From NCBI RefSeq assembly GCF_003989825.1, contig NZ_RZHE01000006.1:62001-126000 (forward strand): DNA of 64,000 nucleotides, written 5' to 3'. Source of the DNA: Vreelandella populi. GTDB taxonomy: Bacteria > Pseudomonadota > Gammaproteobacteria > Pseudomonadales > Halomonadaceae. The position numbers were made by a program, and so were the translations under genes. A model generated the notes under the pieces. The model saw only the letters and a list, made by a program, of their open reading frames with translations. It searched no databases and was not told the DNA's origin. Of the stretch, positions 9,035 to 18,794 are shown piece by piece; positions within the stretch are counted from its first letter, which is position 1; every line of letters starts with the position of its first letter.

Positions 9035-9228
9035 ACCACATGCCCTTTTTTAACTTATCGAAAGCGCTTCATTCTTCATGCCTGCACCAAAATGGCAAGA
9101 AAATTGGCGTATTTATTCATATAACGCTTGGAATAGACGCTAACTCTTATTAAGCGCCTGCTATTCAATTAAGAGCACTTCGGTCCAAAAAGAAAGCATC
9201 GGCGCGAGCTAAAAAGCCCAATTGCGTC

Positions 9229-9663
9229 TTAAAGATCTAGAGCCTCGCAGCCATTCAAGGTAGCCAGTATACGCCGTGACCCGCCTTGATCGCGGTGTTC
9301 ACCCAGCCAAATGCCTTGCCATGTACCAAGCGCTAGGCGTCCATCGCGCACGCCAAGCGTTATCTGCGTGCCGAGTAGGCTCGCGGCTACGTGAGCCGGC
9401 ATATCGTCCGGTCCTTCAAGGGTATGACGAAAGTAATCAAGCCCGTCGGGTACCAGCCTGCGCATAAAGGCGTCCAAGTCATGACGAACGTCGGGGTCGG
9501 TATTTTCATTGAGCGTGATGGAGGCCGAGGTGTGCATTAACTGAAGATGCAGCATCCCCGCACTGCACTCGGCCAAAGACGGCAGCGCATGCACCACCTC
9601 GCCAGTAATGAGATGGAAGCCGCGTGCCAATTCCGGCAGATGAATTTCCTGCTGATGCCACAT
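9229..9663 (-). CDS. YjbQ-family protein (UPF0047)
   Basis: A 144-residue protein of the YjbQ/UPF0047 family, recognised from LMHTSASITLNENTDPDVR in the middle and LGTWQGIWLGEHRDQGG near the C-terminus. Family members form trimers, and some have weak thiamine-phosphate synthase activity when overexpressed; the true role is not known. The start ATG at 9663 is preceded by AAAGGAGTG, a good ribosome site. It is monocistronic, between the alanine symporter and a LysR gene transcribed in the same direction. Confidence 0.88.
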   Translation of the reverse strand: MWHQQEIHLPELARGFHLITGEVVHALPSLAECSAGMLHLQLMHTSASITLNENTDPDVRHDLDAFMRRLVPDGLDYFRHTLEGPDDMPAHVAASLLGTQITLGVRDGRLALGTWQGIWLGEHRDQGGSRRILATLNGCEALDL

Positions 9664-9782
9664 AAAACACTCCTTTGTTTTTAATGCGTCAGGGGCACGT
9701 CACGGCGTGCCCTTCTTGTCAGGTTCACTTCACCATAGCCTAATCGCAGGACTAAGATACCCGTCATTGCGATTGGCTTTCT

Positions 9783-10730
9783 TCATGGCAGGCACACACT
9801 AAAAGCGCCAGCTTCGGGTAACGGCCGCACCCGCCCGGCAATTTCCCGCTCCAGGTAATCAATAAACGCGCGAAGCCGGGTGGGCACATGACGACGCTGC
9901 TCGTATACGGCGTAGAAATCAGCCCGCACGCCCTGCCAGCCGGGCAATAACGGGCGAAGCGCACCGCTGACTAGGTGTTCACTGACATCCCACCAGGAGC
10001 GCAGCATGATCCCGTGCCCATCCAGGGCCAAGCGGGTAATCACTTCTCCATCGTTACTCGCCAGCCGCCCGCTGACTTTTACCGACTGAATATCACCGGA
10101 CTCGCCGCAGCGTTCAAATCGCCAAAGCGGAAAATCCGAATCGTTCTCACGAATCACCAGGCACGCCTGCTTTCCCAGATCCGCCGGGGTAGTCAGTGGC
10201 GGCATGCGGGCAATATAACCAGGCGCGGCACACAGCACGCGCCGATTGGCGAGAATGGGTCGGGCGATCAGGCGCGAGTCCGGCGGCTCGCCAATGCGAA
10301 TGCCGATATCAAAGCCGTGATCGCTCAGGTTAAGCGGAAAATTGGTCAGCTCCAGCCAACCGTCAACCCCTCTGTGTACCGAGCAAAACGTGGAGAGCAA
10401 TGGCGCGATATGCCGTCTGCCAAAGCCAAACGTAGCATTTACCCGCAGCCGCCCGCCCAGCGTATGGCGCTCGTTATCGCCCAGCGAATTTTCAAGCTCC
10501 CCCAACTCATCCAGAATTAGCGCCCCGCGAGACAGATAGCGCTCGCCCTCCATCGTGAGCGTTAGCCGCCGCGTCGTGCGCGCCGCAAGCTCCACCCCCA
10601 GGCGAGCTTCCAACTGTTTTAACCGCTTGCTTACCGCTGAAAGCGAAAGCCCCAACTCGCGGGCAGTCGCCGTTAAACTGCCGGCTCGGGCCAGCTGTTG
10701 AAAAAACGCCAGATCATCTAACGCTGACAT
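9783..10730 (-). CDS. LysR-family regulator, likely DmlR type
   Basis: A 315-residue LysR-type regulator with an N-terminal winged helix-turn-helix (FFQQLARAGSLTATARELGLSLSAVSKR, about residues 8-36, split here for reading) and a periplasmic-binding-like effector domain. The upstream in-frame ATG at 10754 exists, but MSALDD at 10730 matches the usual family start. It is divergent from the D-malate/tartrate dehydrogenase gene with about 113 bases between. That is the same arrangement as dmlR-dmlA in E. coli, where DmlR activates dmlA. I infer control of the neighbour on that basis; the effector is probably a dicarboxylate. Confidence 0.82.
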   Translation of the reverse strand: MSALDDLAFFQQLARAGSLTATARELGLSLSAVSKRLKQLEARLGVELAARTTRRLTLTMEGERYLSRGALILDELGELENSLGDNERHTLGGRLRVNATFGFGRRHIAPLLSTFCSVHRGVDGWLELTNFPLNLSDHGFDIGIRIGEPPDSRLIARPILANRRVLCAAPGYIARMPPLTTPADLGKQACLVIRENDSDFPLWRFERCGESGDIQSVKVSGRLASNDGEVITRLALDGHGIMLRSWWDVSEHLVSGALRPLLPGWQGVRADFYAVYEQRRHVPTRLRAFIDYLEREIAGRVRPLPEAGAFSVCLP

Positions 10731-10843
10731 GAATTCTCTACTTTTAGGCAACAATAGCTTTCATGGTAGCCTGATTATTTTCATTGCCATAGCCACTACA
10801 CTTAGCGTGTCGTTATCCTCTCAACAACAAGTCAGGAGTTCAC

Positions 10844-11917
10844 ATGGCCCACCGTATAGCAGTCATTGCCGGCGACGGTATTGGTACTGAAGTGATGCCC
10901 GAAGGCCTGCGCGCCTTAGACGCCGCCGCCAAGCGTTTTGATATTGACCTTGAGTTCACCACCTTTGAGTTCGGCAACTGCGATTACTACCTGGAGCACG
11001 GCAAGATGATGCCGGACGACTGGTTTGAACAGCTCAAAGATTTCGATGCGTTGTTCTACGGCGCGGTGGGCTGGCCTGACAAGGTGCCTGACCATATTTC
11101 GCTCTGGGGGTCACTGCTGCAGTTTCGCCGCCAGTTCGATCAGTACATCAACCTGCGCCCCTGCAAACTGATGCCTGGTATCAAAAGCCCCTTGGCCGGG
11201 CGTGAACCGGGCGATATCGACTTCTTTGTCGTGCGCGAAAATACCGAGGGTGAGTATTCAAGCATCGGCGGCAAGATGTTCGAAGGCACAGAGCGCGAAA
11301 TCGTCGTTCAGGAAACCGTGATGAGCCGCACTGGCGTTGACCGTGTACTCAAGTACGCGTTTGATCTGGCGCAAACCCGCCCGCGTAAAAAGCTTACCTC
11401 GGCGACCAAATCCAACGGCATCTCCATTACCATGCCCTACTGGGATGAGCGCGTGCTGGAAATGGCCAAGCAGTATCCAGACATCAGTGTGGATAAATTC
11501 CATATCGATATTTTGACCGCTAACTTTGTGCTGCACCCGGACTGGTTCGACGTGGTAGTCGGCAGCAACCTGTTTGGCGATATTTTGTCCGACTTGGGCC
11601 CCGCGTGTACTGGCACCATTGGTATTGCGCCTTCAGCCAACATCAACCCCGAAGGCAAGTTCCCCAGCCTGTTCGAGCCGGTACACGGCAGCGCGCCGGA
11701 TATTGCGGGTAAAGGCATCGCCAACCCCATTGGCCAGATCTGGTCTGGTGCGATGATGCTTGAGCACCTGGGCTATAAAGAAGCCAGCGATGCGATGGTG
11801 GCGGCTATTGAAGAGGTACTCGCCGAAGGTAATCAGAGCGTACTCACCGGCGACATCGGCGGTAAGGGCACCACCAAAACGCTAGGCGAAGCGATTGCTG
11901 ACACCATTGCTAAATAA
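10844..11917 (+). CDS. dmlA: Tartrate/D-malate dehydrogenase (decarboxylating)
   Basis: A 357-residue beta-decarboxylating dehydrogenase related to isopropylmalate and isocitrate dehydrogenases. It oxidises D-malate to pyruvate and CO2 and can act on tartrate, using NAD and a divalent metal. Visible blocks are IAVIAGDGIGTEV at the N-terminus, FVVRENTEGEYSS, and the metal-site region VVGSNLFGDILSDLG. The short YGAVGWPD and SLLQFRRQFDQYINLRP segments are characteristic of the tartrate/D-malate branch and not of LeuB. AAGTCAGGAG precedes the ATG. The partner LysR gene is divergent. Confidence 0.92.
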   Translation: MAHRIAVIAGDGIGTEVMPEGLRALDAAAKRFDIDLEFTTFEFGNCDYYLEHGKMMPDDWFEQLKDFDALFYGAVGWPDKVPDHISLWGSLLQFRRQFDQYINLRPCKLMPGIKSPLAGREPGDIDFFVVRENTEGEYSSIGGKMFEGTEREIVVQETVMSRTGVDRVLKYAFDLAQTRPRKKLTSATKSNGISITMPYWDERVLEMAKQYPDISVDKFHIDILTANFVLHPDWFDVVVGSNLFGDILSDLGPACTGTIGIAPSANINPEGKFPSLFEPVHGSAPDIAGKGIANPIGQIWSGAMMLEHLGYKEASDAMVAAIEEVLAEGNQSVLTGDIGGKGTTKTLGEAIADTIAK

Positions 11918-11939
11918 CGTTTATTTGGCATAACAACGA

Positions 11940-11967
11940 GCTGCCCGAATGAAACACGTCGGGCAGC
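11940..11967 (+). terminator. Stem-loop after dmlA
   Basis: Nine-base perfect stem GCTGCCCGA/TCGGGCAGC with a 10-base loop, 22 bases after the dmlA stop. There is no T-run, so it may be an RNA 3'-end stabiliser and not a strong terminator. Confidence 0.5.
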
Positions 11968-12091
11968 CGTATGCATGACTTATAGCGACTTATGTTCTAC
12001 CTTTTGTTTGAGCCAGTATTTAAGACAGTATTTAAAACAGTTTCGGATTCGCTTCGCCAATAGCACTAATAACAAAAGCTAGGACAATCCC

Positions 12092-13120
12092 ATGAAACTT
12101 GGACGTCGTCAGTTCCTCTCGGCAACGGCTGCCTTAGCCGCTGTCGGCACTTCATCTCCGCTCTTTGCTTTTCAAAACTCTCAGGGCGCCGTTCCTGACC
12201 GTTACCCTATAGATGCTTGGAAAGTCGAGGATCCACGCTTCAACAACTATATGATTTTCAATAGCTCTTTGGAACGTCACTGGAGCGGAGGGCTATGGAC
12301 CGAAGGTCCGGCATGGAATGCCGTGGGACGCTACGTTGTATTCAGTGATATTCCCCGGGCGCTGCAAATGCGCTGGGACGAAGCAACCGACCAGGTCAGC
12401 GTTTTAAGACACAATGTCGGGTATTCCAACGGCAATACGTTCGATCATCAAGGGCGTTTAATTTCTTGCGAGCATTACCCATCACGCGTATTGCGCTACG
12501 AATGGGATGGCAGCACCACGGTGCTGGCTGAGCGCTATCAGGGTAAACCACTGAACGCCCCTAACGATTTAGTGACACTACCTTCAGGTGGCGTGATCTT
12601 CACCGACCCAGGGTATGGCGCTCACTTTGACTACGAGGGTAAAAAGCGCGCTTTGGAGCTCGAAACAGCGATCTATTACGTTGATGACAGCCTTGATGAG
12701 CCGATCAAGCTCACCGAGGAGATCTACAAGCCCAATGGAATCGTGCTGACGCCGGATGGCCGCAGCTTCTACGCCAGCGATAGCGCCCCGACCCACTTTG
12801 AAGAACCCGCCCGGATCATTCGCTGGTCGCTTAGCGAGGATGGGCGAAGCGTTAGCGACCGTCAGGTAGTCGTCACCAGTGAAGACACTATTTTCGACGG
12901 CATGGCCTGCGACATAGACGGTAATATCTGGTCGAGTGCCAACGGCGGCGAAGGTATTGATGGCGTGGTGGTGTTCTCGCCGGAAGGCGAGCTCTTGGGC
13001 CGCATATTATTACCCGAGGTTTGCTCTAACGTATGCTTCACTGGCCAGGGGCGTAACCGCCTGTTTATGACAGCGAGCCAATCCATTTACACCATTTACA
13101 CGGCGACTCGCGGTGCGTAG
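12092..13120 (+). CDS. SMP-30/gluconolactonase-family protein, Tat-exported
   Basis: A 342-residue beta-propeller lactonase-like protein. The N-terminus MKLGRRQFLSATAALAAVG is a twin-arginine signal (Arg5-Arg6, then QFL), with likely cleavage near Ser-Pro-Leu-Phe-Ala, so the mature enzyme should be periplasmic. Family landmarks are LWTEGPAW near residue 70, NAPNDLVTLPSGGVIFTDPG near 155-175, KPNGIVLTPDG, and DGMACDIDGNIW, which carry the metal-binding Glu, Asn and Asp positions. Gluconolactonases open sugar lactones; the exact substrate is unknown. It stands alone, ending before a strong bidirectional terminator. Confidence 0.86.
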   Translation: MKLGRRQFLSATAALAAVGTSSPLFAFQNSQGAVPDRYPIDAWKVEDPRFNNYMIFNSSLERHWSGGLWTEGPAWNAVGRYVVFSDIPRALQMRWDEATDQVSVLRHNVGYSNGNTFDHQGRLISCEHYPSRVLRYEWDGSTTVLAERYQGKPLNAPNDLVTLPSGGVIFTDPGYGAHFDYEGKKRALELETAIYYVDDSLDEPIKLTEEIYKPNGIVLTPDGRSFYASDSAPTHFEEPARIIRWSLSEDGRSVSDRQVVVTSEDTIFDGMACDIDGNIWSSANGGEGIDGVVVFSPEGELLGRILLPEVCSNVCFTGQGRNRLFMTASQSIYTIYTATRGA

Positions 13121-13224
13121 ATACTGATTCCATCTTCTACTCTATCAGTTAAGCATCTAACGCTTTTGATATTGCAACCCTTATAGCTAGATTTGCTCGG
13201 CTTTCATAATGTTGCGCATAAGCA

Positions 13225-13266
13225 ACAAAAGAGCCTCACTGAATTTCATCGGTGAGGCTCTTTTGT
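13225..13266. terminator. Strong bidirectional terminator
   Basis: Fifteen-base perfect inverted repeat ACAAAAGAGCCTCAC/GTGAGGCTCTTTTGT with a 12-base loop and T/A runs at the outer ends of both arms. It serves the convergent lactonase and wrbA genes. Confidence 0.85.
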
Positions 13267-13291
13267 TTTAAAAACGCCTATAAAGTAGCGA

Positions 13292-13891
13292 TTAACCGGC
13301 CAATTTCGCAGTAATCTTGGCCACATGCTCACCCTGAAAACGGGCTAGCTTCAGTTCACGCTCGCTGGGCTGGCGAGAGCCGTCGCCGCCGGCAAGCGTT
13401 GCGGCGCCGTACGGGTTGCCGCCGCTTACCTCTGAAATATCGAACTGCTCTTCAATGCCGTAACCAATGGGCACAATCACCATGCCGTGATGGGCCAACG
13501 TCGTCCAGGTGGACGTGACCGTCATCTCTTCGCCCCCGCCGGTACCGGTCGAGGTAAATACGCTGCCTACCTTGCCACGCAGCGTGCCATTGGCCCAAAG
13601 GCCACCGGTCTGATCCAGAAAGGTGCGCATCTGGCCTGCCATGTTGCCAAAGCGGGTAGGCGTGCCAAAAATAATCGCGTCGTAATCGGCAAGTTCTTGG
13701 GGAGTGGCTTCGGGCGTATCGTAATCCTGCTTGCCGCCTGCCTTTTTAAAAGCATCCTGGGGCATGGTTTCAGGCACTCGCTTAACGGTTACCTCCACGC
13801 CATCTACCTTCTTCGCGCCTTCAGCAACGGCCTTGGCCAGGGTGTCAACATGGCCATACATGGAATAGTAAAGTACCAATACCTTCGACAT
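13292..13891 (-). CDS. wrbA: NAD(P)H:quinone oxidoreductase WrbA
   Basis: A 199-residue flavodoxin-like quinone reductase. It reduces quinones with two electrons, protecting against redox stress; the family is tetrameric and FMN-dependent. The FMN-binding [17 protein letters not shown] at the N-terminus, the [14 protein letters not shown] block and [11 protein letters not shown] are diagnostic. GAAGGAGTAAACA precedes the ATG at 13891. It is monocistronic and ends at the shared terminator with the lactonase gene. Confidence 0.94.
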   Translation of the reverse strand: MSKVLVLYYSMYGHVDTLAKAVAEGAKKVDGVEVTVKRVPETMPQDAFKKAGGKQDYDTPEATPQELADYDAIIFGTPTRFGNMAGQMRTFLDQTGGLWANGTLRGKVGSVFTSTGTGGGEEMTVTSTWTTLAHHGMVIVPIGYGIEEQFDISEVSGGNPYGAATLAGGDGSRQPSERELKLARFQGEHVAKITAKLAG

Positions 13892-14256
13892 TGTTTACTC
13901 CTTCAAACTGCGTTTAGAGGCTTTAACGGCATTCCCCACGGGAATAACTACACCATAGCCTAGCGTGAAGCTTATAAAAGCGAAGGTTTTCATCCCTTCT
14001 CTTCGATTTCTACCACTGTTTTGCATTGTGCAGACACACAGGTGTGACTGGTTTTTAGCATTCGATGCTAAGCGTCCGTAGCAGAGAGCACGCTATGTCT
14101 TCACTTATTAAAACGCCTCGCTACCATGGCGTTTTGAAATCCTGTCTTATATAAAGACCCTCGCCATTTTCATAACCACGACGTCAACGCTTGTCCAGCC
14201 TTGCAGGCGTGCTAAACATAACACGTGGATATTTAACTAATAACAAGAGGCCGCAC
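13892..14256. other. Intergenic region between wrbA and astE
   Basis: About 365 bases without a convincing gene. It contains two palindromes. TTAGCAT-TCG-ATGCTAA at 14055-14071 has a 7-base stem and 3-base loop and could be an operator or small hairpin. AAAACGCC/GGCGTTTT at 14110-14135 has a 10-base loop and is terminator-like in both directions. The AT-rich TTATATAAA near 14148 may be part of the astE promoter. Confidence 0.5.
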
Positions 14257-15243
14257 ATGCTGGAGCACTGGTTCAACTGGATGCTTGATGGACAACCGCC
14301 CGCACAGCAGCGTGGCCAATTTGCCAGTGGTCGTTATCAGCTTCACACCCCGGGGGTGCTGGAGCTTGTGCCTAATAGGTTAACGCCCAATGCGCACAGC
14401 TGCGTTTTTTCAGCGGCCATTCACGGCAATGAAACCGCCCCAGTTGAGTTGCTGGGTGATTGGCTAAGCGCTCTGGAAGCAGGCACAATCAAGCTGGGTG
14501 CCCCGGTACTGGTGATACTGGGCAATATTCCCGCCCTGCGCGCTCAGAAACGCTTTATTGATACCAACCTGAACCGTCTTTTTAAGCGCGACCTGGCAGA
14601 CAGCGGCGCCGAGCCTGAACGCGCCCGGGAGCTGATGACCGCCGTCGATCGATTTTTTGCCGCCCATAAAGCGCTGCCCAAACTGCACTATGATTTGCAT
14701 ACCGCGATTCGGGGCAGCCTTTACCCGCGTTTTGTGGTCGAGCCATTTTCCGACACGCCCACTAAATCCGAGCAATGGCAGTGGCTGGCGGCTGCCGATA
14801 TGCAGGCAGTACTTCATCAGCACCAAACAAGCTGGACATTTTCGCACTACAGCAAGCACTATCATCAAGCCCAGGCATTTACGTTTGAGCTAGGCCGTGT
14901 TGCCCCTTTCGGCCAAAACGACATGGCGTCCCTTGGGCCCATGCAGGCGCTATTAACCGCGTTGAGTGAAGGGAAAGTACCGTCACGGCAATCCCCGAGT
15001 AGCATGACGTTTTTCCGGGTGCAGCATGAACTGATGCGCCAGGCCGATGATTTTACGCTCTGCTTTGATACCCATACGCCCAACTTCAGCCGCTTTGAAC
15101 CGGGCACCCGCTTGGCCTGCGATAGCGTGGCGGGGGATTTCATTGTGGGTGATACTCCTCTGCACGTGGTGTTTCCCAATGCCGGCGTGGAAATAGGTGC
15201 CAGAGCGGCGCTTTTGGTAGCGCCGGTTCAAACCGCTGCCTGA
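14257..15243 (+). CDS. astE: Succinylglutamate desuccinylase
   Basis: Last step of the arginine succinyltransferase (AST) pathway: hydrolyses N-succinylglutamate to succinate and glutamate. The 328-residue protein belongs to the zinc carboxypeptidase-like AstE/AspA family. Zinc ligands are visible as His56 and Glu59 in FSAAIHGNETAP and His148 in YDLHTAIRGS; NTNLNRLF-type residues (IDTNLNRLFKRD) follow near 101-112. An upstream open frame begins at 14191, but ACAAGAGG lies just before the ATG at 14257 and MLEHWFNWML fits the family start. The other ast genes are not in the window. It is followed by a basic amino acid transporter. Confidence 0.92.
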   Translation: MLEHWFNWMLDGQPPAQQRGQFASGRYQLHTPGVLELVPNRLTPNAHSCVFSAAIHGNETAPVELLGDWLSALEAGTIKLGAPVLVILGNIPALRAQKRFIDTNLNRLFKRDLADSGAEPERARELMTAVDRFFAAHKALPKLHYDLHTAIRGSLYPRFVVEPFSDTPTKSEQWQWLAAADMQAVLHQHQTSWTFSHYSKHYHQAQAFTFELGRVAPFGQNDMASLGPMQALLTALSEGKVPSRQSPSSMTFFRVQHELMRQADDFTLCFDTHTPNFSRFEPGTRLACDSVAGDFIVGDTPLHVVFPNAGVEIGARAALLVAPVQTAA

Positions 15244-15467
15244 CTCAAAAAAATCTCTATTAGCACTTTAATAACAACAATTTAGGGGCTATTCACTTTC
15301 CCAGCATGCGGCGCATTTGGCAGCTTTCCTACATTTATCGTATAAGGAAAGCACGCAATTTCCGCTGGGCCTGATAGAATCGCCACTTTTTTCGCGCCAG
15401 CCGCACTAAAGCCTACGTCAATTAAATACGTTGCTACCGCGGCAACTTTGTACTGGAGCCTATGTTT

Positions 15468-16232
15468 ATGGCCGCTACCCCTCTTGAAGTGCGTAATATA
15501 AAAAAGCGCTTTGGCGATACCGAAGTCCTGAAAGGTCTCTCACTCGAAGCACAAAAAGGTGATGTGATCACACTGATTGGCGCTTCAGGTTCAGGTAAGA
15601 GTACCTTTTTGCGCTGCATGAACTTGTTGGAGCAGCCCGATGAGGGCGAGATTATTCTCCACGGCGACACTATTCGTTTTAAAGAGACCCGGCGGGGGCG
15701 TGAGCCAGCCGACATAAAACAGGTCGTGCAGATGCGCGCCAAGCTGTCGATGGTATTTCAGAATTTCAATCTCTGGGCGCACATGACGCTGCTTGAAAAC
15801 ATCATTGAAGCGCCAATTCATGTACTGGGTAAATCCAAGAAAGAGGCAACCGAGCACGCCTATGCGCTGCTGGAACGTGTCGGTTTAACCGCACGCGCCC
15901 ACGCCTATCCAGCGCAGATGTCCGGCGGCCAGCAGCAGCGCGGCGCTATTGCTCGCGCGCTTGCCATGGACCCTGAGGTGATGCTGTTTGATGAGCCCAC
16001 CTCAGCCCTTGACCCGGAGCTAGTGGGCGATGTGCTCAAGGTAATGCGCGACCTGGCCAATGAGGGGCGCACCATGGTGGTAGTCACCCACGAGATGAGC
16101 TTTGCCCGCGACGTTTCAAGCCAGGTGATCTACCTTCATCAGGGGTTGGTCGAGGAGGCCGGCACGCCAGGCGACGTTCTAGGCAACCCGCAGTCGTCAC
16201 GGCTCAAACAGTTTCTTACCCCTAATTACTGA
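15468..16232 (+). CDS. Basic amino acid ABC transporter ATP-binding protein (HisP/AotP type)
   Basis: ATPase of a polar amino acid importer, cytoplasmic face of the inner membrane. Walker A is GASGSGKST (near residue 40), the signature is [15 protein letters not shown], and Walker B is [14 protein letters not shown]. The insert [15 protein letters not shown] between Walker A and the Q-loop is typical of the HisP/AotP arginine-ornithine-histidine branch. Two ATGs (15462 and 15468) are possible; GGAG at 15455-15458 suits the second better. First gene of the transporter operon, 225 bases after astE. Confidence 0.9.
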   Translation: MAATPLEVRNIKKRFGDTEVLKGLSLEAQKGDVITLIGASGSGKSTFLRCMNLLEQPDEGEIILHGDTIRFKETRRGREPADIKQVVQMRAKLSMVFQNFNLWAHMTLLENIIEAPIHVLGKSKKEATEHAYALLERVGLTARAHAYPAQMSGGQQQRGAIARALAMDPEVMLFDEPTSALDPELVGDVLKVMRDLANEGRTMVVVTHEMSFARDVSSQVIYLHQGLVEEAGTPGDVLGNPQSSRLKQFLTPNY

Positions 16233-16246
16233 TCTGCGAGGCTACC

Positions 16247-16948
16247 ATGCTGGATTTGCAAGGGTACGGGCCCCGCTTGATCGAAGGCGCCGGGGTCACC
16301 GTTCAACTGGCCGTTTTATCGCTGCTTTTAGCCATTGCGCTGGGGCTTCTTACTGCCACGGCCAAAATGTCACGCAGCTGGCTGCTGCACGGTATCGCGA
16401 CGGCCTACACCACCCTGATTCGTGGTGTACCGGACCTGGTACTGATGATGCTGTTGTTCTACGGCGGTCAAATTGGCGTTAACGCCATCAGCGATATTCT
16501 TTACTACGATTTCGAGATTGATCTTTATATCAATTTTAATGCCTTCGCCGCTGGCGTGTTGACCATTGGGTTTATTTTTGGCGCCTATATGGGTGAAACC
16601 TTCCGAGGCGCTTTCATGGCAGTAGATAACGGTCAGGTAGAAGCAGGAAGGGCCTATGGCATGAGCAATGCCTTGGTATTTCGCCGCATCCGATTTCCAC
16701 AGATGATGCGGCATGCGCTGCCGGGGCTTTCCAATAACTGGATGGTGCTGCTGAAAACGACCGCGCTCGTTTCGGTGATCGGCCTGACCGATATGGTCCG
16801 TGTGGCTGCCGAAGCCTCCCGGGCCACTCACGAGCCGTTTGTGTTTCTAATCCCTGTAGCGGTTGCCTACCTGCTGATTGCCAGCGTCTCGGAGTGGATC
16901 TTCGCCCGGCTGCAAAAGCGCTACGATATCGGCTTCGGGGAGCATTGA
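16247..16948 (+). CDS. Basic amino acid ABC transporter permease (HisQ type)
   Basis: A 233-residue inner-membrane permease with about five helices. It carries the binding-protein-dependent transport loop EAGRAYGMSNALVFRRIRFPQMMRHALPG (EAA motif, near residues 130-160; shown in parts, key residues Glu-Ala-x-x-Ala-x-Gly). Starts 14 bases after the ATPase stop and pairs with the next permease to form the channel for arginine, ornithine, lysine or histidine. The family is clear; exact amino acid specificity is not. Confidence 0.9.
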   Translation: MLDLQGYGPRLIEGAGVTVQLAVLSLLLAIALGLLTATAKMSRSWLLHGIATAYTTLIRGVPDLVLMMLLFYGGQIGVNAISDILYYDFEIDLYINFNAFAAGVLTIGFIFGAYMGETFRGAFMAVDNGQVEAGRAYGMSNALVFRRIRFPQMMRHALPGLSNNWMVLLKTTALVSVIGLTDMVRVAAEASRATHEPFVFLIPVAVAYLLIASVSEWIFARLQKRYDIGFGEH

Positions 16949-16949
16949 C

Positions 16950-17681
16950 ATGCCAGATATTTCCGCTTGGTTTAACGATCTTCTATCCGGCAATCTGATT
17001 TTTACGCCCACTACAATGGGCTATTATTGGACCGGGCTGGTTACCACCACTCAGCTGGTATTTCTATCGCTGGTGATTGGCCTGGTACTCGCCGTACCGC
17101 TGGCCATCATGCGCAGTTCCCGGCGTAAATGGATCAGCCTGCCCGTATACGTTTATACCTACGTATTTCGCGGCACCCCGCTGCTGGTTCAGCTGTATAT
17201 TATTTACTATGGCGTGGTGTTTTTTGACGGCATTCAGCAAAGCTTTCTTTGGCCAATCTTTCGTGAGGCGTTCTACCCGGCGCTGATCGCCTTTACGCTC
17301 AATACTGCCGCCTATACCACCGAGATTTTCCGGGGTGCCATCAAGTCAACGCCCAAGGGTGAAATTGAGGCGGCGCGTGCTTACGGCATGTCTCAGAGTT
17401 TGATGATGCGGCGTATCATTATCCCCAGCGCTTTTCGTCGTGCCCTGCCCGCCTACGGTAATGAGGTGATTTTCATGCTTCATGCCAGCGCCATTGCAAG
17501 CGTGGTGACCCTGATGGACCTGACGGGTGCGGCCCGGTATGTCTACTCGCGGTTTTATACGCCTTTTGAGCCGTTTTTGTTCGTGGCGCTTATTTATCTC
17601 TGCCTTACGTTTGCCATCCTGTTCTTCTTCCGCTTTCTGGAGAAGAAATTACTGGCTCATCTTAAGCCACAAACTCTTTAA
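16950..17681 (+). CDS. Basic amino acid ABC transporter permease (HisM type)
   Basis: A 243-residue permease partner of the preceding gene, with about five helices and the EAA loop IEAARAYGMSQSLMMRR near residues 140-158. A longer open frame starts at 16878 inside the previous gene. The ATG at 16950, right behind the HisQ-type stop with GGGGAGC upstream, is the likely start. Translational coupling with the first permease is probable. Confidence 0.9.
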   Translation: MPDISAWFNDLLSGNLIFTPTTMGYYWTGLVTTTQLVFLSLVIGLVLAVPLAIMRSSRRKWISLPVYVYTYVFRGTPLLVQLYIIYYGVVFFDGIQQSFLWPIFREAFYPALIAFTLNTAAYTTEIFRGAIKSTPKGEIEAARAYGMSQSLMMRRIIIPSAFRRALPAYGNEVIFMLHASAIASVVTLMDLTGAARYVYSRFYTPFEPFLFVALIYLCLTFAILFFFRFLEKKLLAHLKPQTL

Positions 17682-17813
17682 AAAGTCAGGCTTGAACACA
17701 AGCGTCAAACAAACGTTGGTTCACATGATGTTTTTCTCTTTTCGCCAACCCCAACCTGGGTTACGTTAAAGAGGATTACTTTGCGTGAACCTGTTTTACA
17801 ACGGAGTTTAATA

Positions 17814-18584
17814 ATGAAAAAACTGCTATCGGTTTCCTTGATCGGTTTGGCTGTCGCTGCGGCCTCTTCTGCCCAGGCACGCGACTACGATCACGTGCGT
17901 ATTGGTGTTGATGTTCCTTACGTGCCGATGGAGTACCGCACAGCTGAAGGCGACCTGACCGGTTTCGACATTGATCTCGGCAACGCCATGTGCGAACAAA
18001 TCGGCGTGACCTGCGAGTGGATCGAACAAGAGTGGGACGGCATCATCCCCGGCCTTCTGTCACGCAACTACGACGCCGTCATGTCCTCCATGACGATCAA
18101 CGACGAGCGTCGCCAGCAGGTGCTGTTCTCCGACCCCTACATCACCATGCCGTCAGCCTGGTTTGCGGCAAGTGATCTAGATATCGATGAAGCCAACGAA
18201 GAAACGCTTGAAGGCCTGACCATCGGCGTTCAGCGCGGCACACTCCAGGACAACTACGTCACCGATAACTACAGCAGCGTGGCCGATATCAGCCGCTACT
18301 CCACCGCCGACGATATGGTGCTGGATATGGACGCTCAGCGTCTGGATATCGTGTTCCTCGACTTCCCGATCGGCCAGTCAACGCTGGTAGAAAACGACAA
18401 CGGTGACTACACCATCGTGGGTGAGCAAATCACCCAACCTAAAGAGTACTTTGGTGACGGTTTTGGTATCGCCTTCCGCCAGCGTGATGAAGCGCTGGCC
18501 GAGAAATTCAACGAGGCACTCGCCACGCTGAAAGAAGACGGCACCTACGACGAGATTTTCGCTCGCTACTTCGGCGAAGAGTAA
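17814..18584 (+). CDS. Basic amino acid-binding periplasmic protein (ArgT/HisJ/AotJ type)
   Basis: A 256-residue solute-binding protein with a clear Sec signal MKKLLSVSLIGLAVAAASSA ending in AQA. The mature part begins near YDHVRIGVDVPYVPMEYR. SBP family 3 features: FDIDLGNAMCEQIGVTCEWIE, DAVMSSMTINDERRQQV, and a C-terminal YDEIFARYFGEE. The paired Cys residues near 40-50 of the mature protein match the lysine/arginine/ornithine-binding group. It is 130 bases after the permeases, allowing separate higher expression. Together with AstE this points to arginine or ornithine uptake and breakdown. Confidence 0.9.
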   Translation: MKKLLSVSLIGLAVAAASSAQARDYDHVRIGVDVPYVPMEYRTAEGDLTGFDIDLGNAMCEQIGVTCEWIEQEWDGIIPGLLSRNYDAVMSSMTINDERRQQVLFSDPYITMPSAWFAASDLDIDEANEETLEGLTIGVQRGTLQDNYVTDNYSSVADISRYSTADDMVLDMDAQRLDIVFLDFPIGQSTLVENDNGDYTIVGEQITQPKEYFGDGFGIAFRQRDEALAEKFNEALATLKEDGTYDEIFARYFGEE

Positions 18585-18591
18585 TCTCTAC

Positions 18592-18615
18592 CCTCCCCGG
18601 CCTCGCCCGGGGAGG
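18592..18615 (+). terminator. Stem-loop after the binding-protein gene
   Basis: Nine-base stem CCTCCCCGG/CCGGGGAGG with a 6-base loop starting 8 bases after the stop codon, followed by a weak pyrimidine-rich tail. Probable end of the ABC transporter operon. Confidence 0.65.
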
Positions 18616-18794
18616 TTCTCACCTTATTCCCCCTGCATTCATCCTCTCTCACTCCTTACCTGATATTTACCGCTTTCTGTGCGTTTAACGCCGCTCGGTT
18701 TTGCCTGGCTTGCTCTCAAGATGAGCAAATTCAGTGAACTAGCCGTGCTACTATCAGTCTTTCAAAGCAGGCTAGTGACCAACAGGGAGGTTTT

